Position numbers and translations under genes: made by a program. This document shows positions 9,661 to 17,642 of a stretch of DNA of 64,000 bases, one piece after another (the first letter of the stretch is position 1; every line of letters begins with the position of its first letter). The notes under the pieces were generated by a model. The model searched no databases. It saw only the letters and a program-made list of their open reading frames with translations, and had not been told where the DNA came from. The stretch covers positions 62,001-126,000 of the forward strand of contig CBDDKM010000009.1 of NCBI GenBank assembly GCA_965230225.1, in the 5' to 3' direction. The DNA comes from CALSMU01 sp965230225. Its GTDB lineage: Bacteria; Bacteroidota; Bacteroidia; Flavobacteriales_D; Parvicellaceae.

Positions 9661-10133
9661 TATTGTTTTTGTTAGCCAATAACCGCTAAGTGGTGAAAGT
9701 GTGGTGTTTGTGGCAAAAAATTAGTAGTTGATCGTTAGTTTATAATGTTCTTGTCGCAATTTACGAATGTTTATAAAAAAGTTCATTTGTTGGGATGCAA
9801 AATGTTGTTTTTAATTGACGAACGACCTTAAATCAATGATGAAGGGTTTGAGGAGGTGTGATAATAGCTCGAAAAAATACTTAGAAATGTTAAAAAAATA
9901 ACAGCTTGGTTTTTTGTGTTGTAAATGAAGGGGTGTTTTCTTAAGGTATTGTTACACAGTGTTAAAGGTTGGTTCTGGTTTAGCTAAAACGATTTAGATG
10001 AAGGTTTTGATGTTTAAAAATAAACAATGTTGGGCTAAAGCTGTTAAAAATAGGTGTATGTTGAATTTCGGTTAATGAAGTTGGGTAAAATTGGAATCCT
10101 AACTTGTATGTTTTTCGATGGGAAAGTTATTTG
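9661..10133. other. AT-rich intergenic region between divergent genes
   Basis: About 470 nt between the secreted-protein gene (minus) and the promoter of the phosphatase gene (plus). I see no ORF, RNA gene, strong hairpin or exact -7 box facing the minus-strand gene. The length suggests a long leader or upstream regulation of the giant gene, but no specific site is recognisable. Confidence 0.4.
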
Positions 10134-10164
10134 TTGACATATTCAGCAAGGATCATTAAGTTTG
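10134..10164 (+). promoter_or_regulatory. Complete -33/-7 promoter (TTG-N20-TAAGTTTG)
   Basis: TTG at 10134-10136 and TAAGTTTG at 10157-10164 are separated by 20 nt, matching the Bacteroidota vegetative promoter consensus. The ATG at 10175 is 11 nt after the box, leaving a leader of only a few nucleotides. An in-frame stop at 10157-10159 excludes any longer protein. Confidence 0.7.
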
Positions 10165-10174
10165 TTATGGGGAA

Positions 10175-11911
10175 ATGACAAATCAAGAAATCGATCATAA
10201 GAATGAAGTTAGCTGGAATTCCAGAAGGGCTGATTTGCAAAACGCTTTTGAGGTGTCTAATCATCTTTTAGGAGCAGCAACTAATCTTCTCTATGTCAAA
10301 GGGATGGCAGATGCAAATAAAACATTAGGGTATTGCTACTGGCGATTTTCTGATTATACCACCTCTCTGCAGTTTTCATTAAAGGCTATTGAATTATATC
10401 GCCAACTAGAAGATAAAAAAGGAGAAGCTGATGCTTTGAATAGTGTTGGAGCAGTTTATATGTTTCAAAATGAACATCAAAAAAGGTTGGACTGCAATTT
10501 AAAGTGCTTGGAAATTAGAAAGGAAATTGGAGACTTGGAAGGAGTGGCGGGATCATTAAACAACATTGGTGAAACCTATTTTGAAATGGGAGATCTAGTG
10601 AATGCTAATCGTTGGTTTGAAGATTGTTTGGCTCATCCAAGTTCTACCGAACAAATTAAGGGATGGGCAAATCATAACTTGGGTAAGTTAAAGCATTCTG
10701 AAAAAGACTGGCAAGAGGCAGAGCGTTTTTATCAGGAGTGTTTGCGGTTAACTAGCCTCGTGAGCTATGAAGTGTTAACCAATGAAACTTTCGTTCAGTT
10801 GACAAAACTGTATTTGGATACCAATGATTTGGCTAATGCAGAAACTCAAGCTGGTAACTCTCTGGAGTTGGCCAATAAAACGGGCTCCAAAGAGGCAATT
10901 AAGAGTAGTTATCTATTGCTGTCTCAAATTAAAGAGGCACAAAATGACTTTAAGGGAGCTCACTTGTACTATAAAAAGTTTCATGAGGTTAATGAGCAAA
11001 TATTTAATGAGGAGAGCGCTCAAAAACTAAAAGATATTGCCTTTCAGTACGAATTAGATAAAGTAGAAAAGGAAGCAGAAATTGAACGATTAAAATCGGT
11101 TGAATTAAAATCGGCATACGATGAAATTGAACTCCAGAAAGAGATGTTGGAGAACAAAAATAAGGAGGTGATTGATAGTATTCGGTATGCAAGAAGGATA
11201 CAGGATGCGCTTCTTAAGGATGAGGAATATGTTACCAAACATCTACCGCCACATTTCATCATATTTAAACCAAAAGATATTGTTAGTGGAGATTTCTATT
11301 GGTTTTTAGAAAAAGATCACTTTTTGTACATCGCTGCGGCAGATTGTACTGGGCATGGGGTACCAGGTGCATTCTTAACAATGCTTGGAACTTCTTACCT
11401 AAACGAAATCATGTCGGGAGAAGGATATCCACAACCTGCTAAAGTGTTGGAAGAGCTCAGGTCTAAAATCGTAAATGAGTTGAGTAAAAATGGAGAGGCA
11501 AGAGATGGAATGGACATTTCGTTGTTGAGAGTAAATCTGGACACTCTGGCGGCAGAGTGGTCGGGAGCCATGAATCCTTTGTGGATGGTTAGAGAAGGAG
11601 AAGAGGATGTGGTTATTTACCAGGGAGATAAACAACCAATAGGTTTTGAAGAGAATATGGTAGGGTTTAGCAATACCCAACTTCAGTTAAGAAAAGGAGA
11701 TAAGTGCTATCTGTTTAGCGATGGATACTCAGATCAGTTTGGTGGAGAGAAAGGGAAAAAGCTAAAGCAAATCAGGTTTAAAGAGTTTTTACTACGCATT
11801 AGAGAAGTGGGGATTGTAGATCAACGACAATTAATAGATAAGTATTTTGAAACCTGGAAAGGTGATTTGGAGCAGGTAGATGATGTTTGTGTTATCGGAG
11901 TTCAGTTTTAG
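10175..11911 (+). CDS. TPR protein with C-terminal SpoIIE/PP2C-type serine phosphatase domain
   Basis: A 578-aa soluble protein. TPR-type helical repeats fill about residues 25-290, followed by a charged coiled coil (about 290-330), the S-I-R-Y-A-R-R-I-Q linker (about 332) that precedes these phosphatase domains in Bacteroidota, and a SpoIIE/PP2C domain to the end. Metal-binding motifs are visible: S-G-D-F-Y-W, D390-C-T-G-H-G-V-P-G, and near the end D-D-V-C-V-I. Known members dephosphorylate anti-sigma-factor antagonists or other phosphoserine proteins. Unlike many homologues it has no signal peptide or membrane helix, so it should act in the cytoplasm. The next gene, a Na/Pi cotransporter, starts 51 nt downstream. 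Confidence 0.82.
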   Translation: MTNQEIDHKNEVSWNSRRADLQNAFEVSNHLLGAATNLLYVKGMADANKTLGYCYWRFSDYTTSLQFSLKAIELYRQLEDKKGEADALNSVGAVYMFQNEHQKRLDCNLKCLEIRKEIGDLEGVAGSLNNIGETYFEMGDLVNANRWFEDCLAHPSSTEQIKGWANHNLGKLKHSEKDWQEAERFYQECLRLTSLVSYEVLTNETFVQLTKLYLDTNDLANAETQAGNSLELANKTGSKEAIKSSYLLLSQIKEAQNDFKGAHLYYKKFHEVNEQIFNEESAQKLKDIAFQYELDKVEKEAEIERLKSVELKSAYDEIELQKEMLENKNKEVIDSIRYARRIQDALLKDEEYVTKHLPPHFIIFKPKDIVSGDFYWFLEKDHFLYIAAADCTGHGVPGAFLTMLGTSYLNEIMSGEGYPQPAKVLEELRSKIVNELSKNGEARDGMDISLLRVNLDTLAAEWSGAMNPLWMVREGEEDVVIYQGDKQPIGFEENMVGFSNTQLQLRKGDKCYLFSDGYSDQFGGEKGKKLKQIRFKEFLLRIREVGIVDQRQLIDKYFETWKGDLEQVDDVCVIGVQF

Positions 11912-11962
11912 TAACAATTATCATTTTTTAATTTCTTAGAGCATTTTATTTTAGTACTTCTA

Positions 11963-13609
11963 ATGATGGAGGTAGATTTTGATATATGGATGTTTATTGC
12001 CGGTCTGGGAATATTCTTGTTCGGAATGTTTGAACTCGAACAGGGTATTAAAGATATTTCCGGAAGGGCCTTCAAAAAGTTTCTTCGTAAGCACACCAAA
12101 AACAAAATCAAATCCATTTTCTCAGGAGCTTTTATCACTTCAATTGTTCAAAGTAGTTCAGTAGTTTCTTTAATGACCCTGGCATTTGTGGGGGCTGGAA
12201 TTATTACTTTAACAAATGCCATCGGAATTATATTGGGCTCCAATTTAGGAACCACTATGACGGGGTGGATTGTGGCAAGTCTAGGATTTAAACTAGATAT
12301 AGAGAGCTTCGCGCTTCCTTTTGTTGGTATAGGTGGGTTAGGATTGATTTTTTTATCCAAGTCAGAAAAACTTTCCAATATCAGTAAAATTATTGTTGGT
12401 TTTGGTTTTCTATTTTTAGGGTTGGAGTATATGAAGACAAGTATCTCAGACTTTTCTGAGTCTTTTGATTTGTCTTTTTTTGCCGGTTACGGAAAGCTCA
12501 CTTTTGCATTGATCGGATTTGTAATAACGGCTATCATTCAGTCCAGTTCGGCTACTATGGTAATTACTCTTTCTGCTCTTCATTCTAATATCATTCCTTT
12601 CGAATTGGCAGCTGCAATGGTTATTGGTTCTGATTTGGGAACTACCATTACAGTTTTATTAGGTGGTTTGGGGAAAACCATTGCAAAACGGAGAGTAGCT
12701 TTTAGTCATTTCTTATTTAATTTGGTTACCAATATTGTTGCTTTTTCAATTCTTCCAATCCTAATTTATTTGGTTAAGGATGTATATGGAATTGATGACA
12801 ATTTGATGGGGCTGGTGGCATTACATACTACTTTTAACATCATAGGAATAATATTGTTTTTTCCATTTATCGGAGCTTTTGCAAAGCTGTTGGAGAGGCT
12901 ATTTAAAGAAGATAAATCTGATTTATCGCTTTACATAAATAAAGTACCCCCAATGGTTCCGGAGGCATCTATTTCTGCATTAAGGGATGAAGCATTTGCC
13001 TTTATAAAGAGAATTGTGGAAACAAATGTTGTGGGTATTCCAGTTAAAGAAGCTCATTTAGAAACACATTTAAGTGTAGGGGAAAGTCAGTCGTTTTTTC
13101 AAGGTTCCCAATACGGTAGCAAGTACGAAGAGGTAAAACATCTCGAAGGAGAAATGATAGATTACTATGCTAAAATTCAGGAGGAGGAGTTGAATGATGA
13201 AGAATCTCAAGTGTTAAAGAACATAATTATGTCGGTTAATTATGCTTCACTTTCGGCGAAGAGCGTAAAGGATATCAAGCATAATTTGGTAGATTTTCAG
13301 AATTCAATAGACAACTTGATTCACAAGGAGTTTAAGTCGATACAGAAGAGACAGGTTCAGTTTTATTCAGATTTTTTAAGTGTTTATTCTTCAGAATCTC
13401 CAGTAAAAGTGGAAGAAATAGTCACTTTGTTTTTATTAAATAAAGAGTTGAACAACCAATTTTTAGGAACCATTTATAGCAAGTTAGCAGAGAGTAATAT
13501 GCCAGAGGTAGATATCTCATCATTGTTCAATGTAAATAGAGAGATATACGATTCAAATAAAGCACTTTTAAATGCCTTGGAAAACCTCGTGATAAGTCAG
13601 GTGGATTAG
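11963..13609 (+). CDS. Na/Pi cotransporter family protein with PhoU-like tail
   Basis: A 548-aa inner-membrane protein. The N-terminal ~330 residues form two inverted membrane repeats, each with the substrate motif Q-S-S-S (Q63 and Q193), and G-S-N-L-G-T-T / G-S-D-L-G-T-T segments. This is the NptA/SLC34-like fold for sodium-coupled phosphate transport. The cytoplasmic C-terminus (about 350-548) is helical and PhoU-like. Start ATG-ATG at 11963. It probably shares a transcript with the phosphatase gene 51 nt upstream, as no exact -7 box is present in the gap. Confidence 0.85.
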   Translation: MMEVDFDIWMFIAGLGIFLFGMFELEQGIKDISGRAFKKFLRKHTKNKIKSIFSGAFITSIVQSSSVVSLMTLAFVGAGIITLTNAIGIILGSNLGTTMTGWIVASLGFKLDIESFALPFVGIGGLGLIFLSKSEKLSNISKIIVGFGFLFLGLEYMKTSISDFSESFDLSFFAGYGKLTFALIGFVITAIIQSSSATMVITLSALHSNIIPFELAAAMVIGSDLGTTITVLLGGLGKTIAKRRVAFSHFLFNLVTNIVAFSILPILIYLVKDVYGIDDNLMGLVALHTTFNIIGIILFFPFIGAFAKLLERLFKEDKSDLSLYINKVPPMVPEASISALRDEAFAFIKRIVETNVVGIPVKEAHLETHLSVGESQSFFQGSQYGSKYEEVKHLEGEMIDYYAKIQEEELNDEESQVLKNIIMSVNYASLSAKSVKDIKHNLVDFQNSIDNLIHKEFKSIQKRQVQFYSDFLSVYSSESPVKVEEIVTLFLLNKELNNQFLGTIYSKLAESNMPEVDISSLFNVNREIYDSNKALLNALENLVISQVD

Positions 13610-13620
13610 TGCACTATATT

Positions 13621-13628
13621 TATATTTG
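13621..13628 (+). promoter_or_regulatory. -7 promoter box TATATTTG for tex
   Basis: Exact TAnnTTTG match 20 nt upstream of the GTG start at 13649 and 11 nt downstream of the previous stop codon. No -33 TTG at standard spacing. Confidence 0.5.
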
Positions 13629-13648
13629 CCCTCCTTAAAATCTTTTAC

Positions 13649-15769
13649 GTGACATTACCAGTATCCTTAATAGCAAAAGAGTTATCCATACAGCAATGGC
13701 AGGTGGATAATACCATTGAACTTCTCAACCAGAAAGCAACAGTGCCTTTTATCTCCAGGTATAGAAAGGAAAGAACCGGAAATCTGGACGAGGTACAGGT
13801 GAGTAATATCCAATCCATGTATGAGAAGTTGGAAGAGTTAGCTAAAAGAAAAGAGTCGATTCTGGCTACCATTGAGGAATTAGGGAAGCTTACTGATGAA
13901 TTAAGAGAGCGAATTAGTAATAGCTGGGATGCGCAGGAAATAGAAGATATTTATTTGCCTTTTAAGCCAAGAAGAAAAACCAAAGCAGATAAAGCGATAG
14001 AACAAGGGTTGGAGCCATTGGCTAAAATATTGATGTCTCAAAAAGGTGGTGATATTTATCAAATTGCTGGTCGATTTGTAAAGGGTGAACTTAATTCGGC
14101 AGAAGAGGCAGTAGAAGGTGCAATGCACATTGCTGCGCTTTGGGTAAGCGAAAGGGAATCAGTTCGTAGAAGGTTGAGAAATTTGTTTTCAAGAAGTGCC
14201 TATGTGCAGGCTAAGTTGGTTAAAGGAAAGGAAGAGGAGGGGGAGAAGTATAAGGATTACTTCGACTATCAGGAATTAGCCAAAAGAATTAAGTCTCATC
14301 GCTTCTTAGCAGTTTATCGTGGTCAGAAAGAAGGAATTCTAAAAGTGGGGATTGCTCCTGATCGAAAGGAAGCACTGGAGTTAATTTCTTCGGTAGTAAT
14401 AAAAAATCATGGTGATTTTTCGGAGGAAATGGAATCTGTGGTTAAAGATGCCTATTCGAGATTGTTAAAACCTTCTTTAGAGACAGAACTAAAGAACGAG
14501 ATTAAAGAAAAATCGGATGAGGAAGCTATTAAAGTATTTGCAGAAAACCTTAGGCAATTACTTTTGCAGCCTCCACTGGGAAATAAGAGAATATTAGCCA
14601 TCGATCCGGGGTTTAGAACGGGATGTAAAGTGGTTTGCATTAACGAGAATGGAGATTTGTTGAGCAATATTACCATTTACCCAAATCCTCCTCAAAAGGA
14701 AACCAGTCAGGCCATGAAGAAAGTGTCGACCCTGGTGGAACAGCATAAAATTGAAGCCATTGCAATTGGTAATGGTACAGCTAGCAGGGAGACTGAAAAT
14801 TTCATTAAGCGAATTAGGTTTGATAGAAAGGTGCAAGTGTTTATTGTGAATGAAGCTGGAGCCTCTATTTATTCGGCCTCAAAAGTGGCAAGAGAAGAAT
14901 TTCCTCAATACGATGTTACTGTTAGAGGGGCTGTTTCTATTGGTAGAAGGTTAATGGACCCATTAGCAGAATTGGTGAAAATAGATGCTAAAAGTATTGG
15001 GGTAGGGCAATATCAACACGATGTGGACCAATCCTTACTTAAAAAGAAGTTGGACGCTGTTGTGGAAAGTTGCGTAAACAAAGTAGGAGTTGACTTAAAC
15101 ACAGCCAGTAAATACCTCTTGACCTATGTATCTGGAATTGGGCCTCAGATTGCAAGTAATATAGTTGATTATAGAAGTGAGAACGGAAACTTTACTTCTC
15201 GAAAACAATTGGAAAAAGTACCCAAATTAGGTGCGAAAGCTTTTGAGCAATCAGCAGGGTTTTTAAGAGTTGCAGAAGGAGATAATCCGCTTGATAATAG
15301 TGCTGTTCATCCTGAGAATTATAAACTTCTGGATAGTATCTTAAAAGATCAAAAGGTTGAGTTATCCGATTTAATTGGGGATGAAAAAGGAATTAATCAA
15401 ATCAATTGGTCTAGCTATCAAAAAGAAGAGGTTGGGGAGCTAACATTAAATGACATTAAGGAAGAGTTGCTGAAACCGGGAAGAGATCCAAGAAAAGCAG
15501 CAAAAGTGTTTGAGTTTGCCAAGGGAATCCACAAACTGGAAGACTTAAAGATAGGAATGGAGTTGCCAGGGATCATTAATAATGTAACTAATTTTGGAGC
15601 ATTCGTAGATGTAGGGATTAAGGAAAATGGCCTAATTCATATTTCAAATTTAGCAGATGGGTATGTTAGTAATCCGGCTGACATTGTTTCCCTTCATCAG
15701 CATGTTAATGTGGAGGTGATTAGTATTGATGCTGATCGAAAAAGAATTGGACTTAGCCTGATAAAATAA
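13649..15769 (+). CDS. tex: Tex-family transcription accessory / RNA-binding protein
   Basis: A 706-aa cytoplasmic nucleic-acid-binding protein. Domains in order: Tex N-terminal helical domain with F-I-S-R-Y-R-K-E (about 30-190), YqgF/RNase H-like domain opening with I-L-A-I-D-P-G-F-R-T-G (about 315-440), helix-hairpin-helix with S-G-I-G-P-Q-I-A (about 490-560), and a C-terminal S1 domain with N-F-G-A-F-V-D-V-G (about 635-705). It starts with GTG; alignment with known Tex N-termini leaves no room for a later start and no ATG lies upstream in frame. Slightly shorter than the ~770-aa enterobacterial protein. It converges on the next gene across a shared terminator. Confidence 0.93.
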   Translation: MTLPVSLIAKELSIQQWQVDNTIELLNQKATVPFISRYRKERTGNLDEVQVSNIQSMYEKLEELAKRKESILATIEELGKLTDELRERISNSWDAQEIEDIYLPFKPRRKTKADKAIEQGLEPLAKILMSQKGGDIYQIAGRFVKGELNSAEEAVEGAMHIAALWVSERESVRRRLRNLFSRSAYVQAKLVKGKEEEGEKYKDYFDYQELAKRIKSHRFLAVYRGQKEGILKVGIAPDRKEALELISSVVIKNHGDFSEEMESVVKDAYSRLLKPSLETELKNEIKEKSDEEAIKVFAENLRQLLLQPPLGNKRILAIDPGFRTGCKVVCINENGDLLSNITIYPNPPQKETSQAMKKVSTLVEQHKIEAIAIGNGTASRETENFIKRIRFDRKVQVFIVNEAGASIYSASKVAREEFPQYDVTVRGAVSIGRRLMDPLAELVKIDAKSIGVGQYQHDVDQSLLKKKLDAVVESCVNKVGVDLNTASKYLLTYVSGIGPQIASNIVDYRSENGNFTSRKQLEKVPKLGAKAFEQSAGFLRVAEGDNPLDNSAVHPENYKLLDSILKDQKVELSDLIGDEKGINQINWSSYQKEEVGELTLNDIKEELLKPGRDPRKAAKVFEFAKGIHKLEDLKIGMELPGIINNVTNFGAFVDVGIKENGLIHISNLADGYVSNPADIVSLHQHVNVEVISIDADRKRIGLSLIK

Positions 15770-15798
15770 AAGCCCCCTCAAGAATTGAGAAGGCTTTT
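15768..15798. terminator. Bidirectional terminator between tex and the T9SS protein gene
   Basis: A perfect 7-bp outer stem AAAAGCC/GGCTTTT (15768-15774 and 15792-15798) plus an inner CTC/GAG. A-run on one side and T-run on the other allow termination in both directions. It overlaps the last base pairs of the tex stop codon. Confidence 0.65.
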
Positions 15799-15832
15799 AC
15801 ACCAGTAAGCATTAAAAAAGATCTACTAAAAA

Positions 15833-17449
15833 TTAATGCTCAACAACCAACTTATAAGTGTGTTTTAGATTCTTCGAGTCTATTTTTACATAGTACATTC
15901 CCGAAGGTAAATCTTTTGTAGATAGAGAAATTTTATCCGAGATAGATTTAACATTTATTATCATTTTTCCGGATATATCAAATACGGAAATGTCTGTGTT
16001 TTCAGGTAATTCAGATAGCGTGAATACATCATTTGCAGGGTTAGGCATCGCTTTAATTTGAGGAGCATCGTTTACCTGAACCGAGTTGTAATAGTTTGGT
16101 AATGAGTGATAGAAGTTATGTACGTTTTCTGTTGCTTCCAGTAGGCCTTCAATTCCCTCGCAGTGGTTTCCTGTTGTAGGCCTGTGGTATACAGCAGCAA
16201 ATGTTAATTCGATGTTTCTGTTGGGGTGAAAATTAAAACTCCCAAATGAGATGACAAATCGTCTGTCGCCAGGAGGATTTCCTTCTGAGCATTCGCTCCA
16301 TTGAGTAGAGTCTGATGGTAGACCAGGAAATTGATATGGGAAGGGCTGAGTCCCTCCGGTATTGATGTGTCCATCACCACCATAAACCATATCTGTTCCA
16401 TCTGTCCATTTTCCTCTCATGTAATTGTAGTAATGAATAGGAAGAGTAGGGTCTTGGGTGGCTGGGTTACTACCAAGGGTAAACCCTGCGAAAGAAGTCA
16501 TAGAAGCAGGTACCCCGTCTAGGGTTGGGCGCTTCAACATGGTCACTCCTTGTACTGGCGGCAATGTGCCATATCCGGTTATTCCACCTGAACTTTCATC
16601 CAGATCGTCGCCATTATAAGCGTAACCAAGGTTCCAGTTAGTATCACATCCAATGTAATCATCGTAGTTTCCTCCTAAATCAGGGTCAACAAAGATTCCC
16701 ATGTAGGTGTCAAAATAGCTTAAGCTGGACTTGTTTATGATTTCTACATCATAAAATGTAGCGTTATTGATGTCGTCATTTGTAATAAATGAATAAGCCA
16801 TCATGTGAATTTCCACGCCAAGAGCATCCGCCCCGGTACTGGTGTGTACATTTCCAATGTCATTTAGTGCCCACCAATGTGCAAAATCTCCTTTTATGGC
16901 AGGGTAGTCACCATCAGCAGGGTTGTAGTTTCCATCGTTGTTTACATCGACAAATGGAGCCAAATCTTGATTGGCAGGAATGTTGGACAAATTAGGGTTG
17001 TTTTTACCCGGCCATTCGGTAATGTTTAAACTAGGGGTTCCTGTGGTAAGGAAAGCGTCAATTTCAGTTCTGGACATGGACCAGAATCGATCAAAATCCT
17101 GACAGTTGTATGGGGTTAATGTTGCCTCATCGATTGGCCCAGGCCAATAATCACTTCCGCTTGAGTGATAGGTGTCCGCAGCCAGATGAATTACTCCATT
17201 AGCGTCATGACCTCCAATCCAAAAAGCTCCGGTATAAAGAGTAGTTAATCCACTCCCCGAAGGAACTTCGTATCCTGCAGACCCGGTAATTGGATCTTCC
17301 CAGAAATTACCTTTTGTAGATAGTCTGGCATTTACATTGTTGTGTTGCATATCCAGAAACGCTGTTCCCGGAGCACATTGTCCAATCGTTAAGTTGGAAT
17401 ATCCAATTCCAATCAATAAAGTGTTTAATAATAGGGTAGTTTTTTTCAT
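15833..17449 (-). CDS. Secreted protein with T9SS type A sorting domain, function unknown
   Basis: A 538-aa exported protein: signal peptide (1-23), a large central region found in many Bacteroidota secreted proteins, with a calcium-loop-like D-V-N-N-D-G-N-Y-N-P-A-D-G-D near residue 175, and a C-terminal T9SS type A domain (A-M-P-N-P-A-N-D, G-M-Y-Y-V-K-I, about 460-538). No catalytic motif is recognised. It is transcribed alone: the chitinase terminator lies upstream and the tex-shared terminator downstream. A near-match -7 box (TTCATTTG) lies in the upstream gap. Confidence 0.8.
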   Translation of the reverse strand: MKKTTLLLNTLLIGIGYSNLTIGQCAPGTAFLDMQHNNVNARLSTKGNFWEDPITGSAGYEVPSGSGLTTLYTGAFWIGGHDANGVIHLAADTYHSSGSDYWPGPIDEATLTPYNCQDFDRFWSMSRTEIDAFLTTGTPSLNITEWPGKNNPNLSNIPANQDLAPFVDVNNDGNYNPADGDYPAIKGDFAHWWALNDIGNVHTSTGADALGVEIHMMAYSFITNDDINNATFYDVEIINKSSLSYFDTYMGIFVDPDLGGNYDDYIGCDTNWNLGYAYNGDDLDESSGGITGYGTLPPVQGVTMLKRPTLDGVPASMTSFAGFTLGSNPATQDPTLPIHYYNYMRGKWTDGTDMVYGGDGHINTGGTQPFPYQFPGLPSDSTQWSECSEGNPPGDRRFVISFGSFNFHPNRNIELTFAAVYHRPTTGNHCEGIEGLLEATENVHNFYHSLPNYYNSVQVNDAPQIKAMPNPANDVFTLSELPENTDISVFDISGKMIINVKSISDKISLSTKDLPSGMYYVKIDSKNLKHTYKLVVEH

Positions 17450-17590
17450 TGTGGTAGGTTTTAATACACTACAAATGAAATAAGGATTACTGAATCTTAC
17501 ATTCTATAATGACGAACTGGACCCAATGAAAAGTTTAACGGTATGGTTGAAATATTTAACGAGAATTTAAATCTGTTATCATTTAGAGAT

Positions 17591-17617
17591 AAAAAAAGGC
17601 CGGATTACCCGGCCTTT
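17591..17617 (-). terminator. Rho-independent terminator of the chitinase gene
   Basis: Perfect 9-bp GC-rich stem (17595-17603 with 17609-17617), 5-nt loop, followed on the minus strand by a run of seven T. It lies 26 nt after the chitinase stop. Confidence 0.88.
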
Positions 17618-17642
17618 ATAAGATGTAAAAACACCTTTCTAA

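Noticed and set aside
9899..10046. TAACAGCTT and AAGCTGTTA, a 9-bp inverted pair 130 nt apart in the intergenic region
   Set aside because: Expected by chance in about 500 AT-rich nucleotides; no structure around it.
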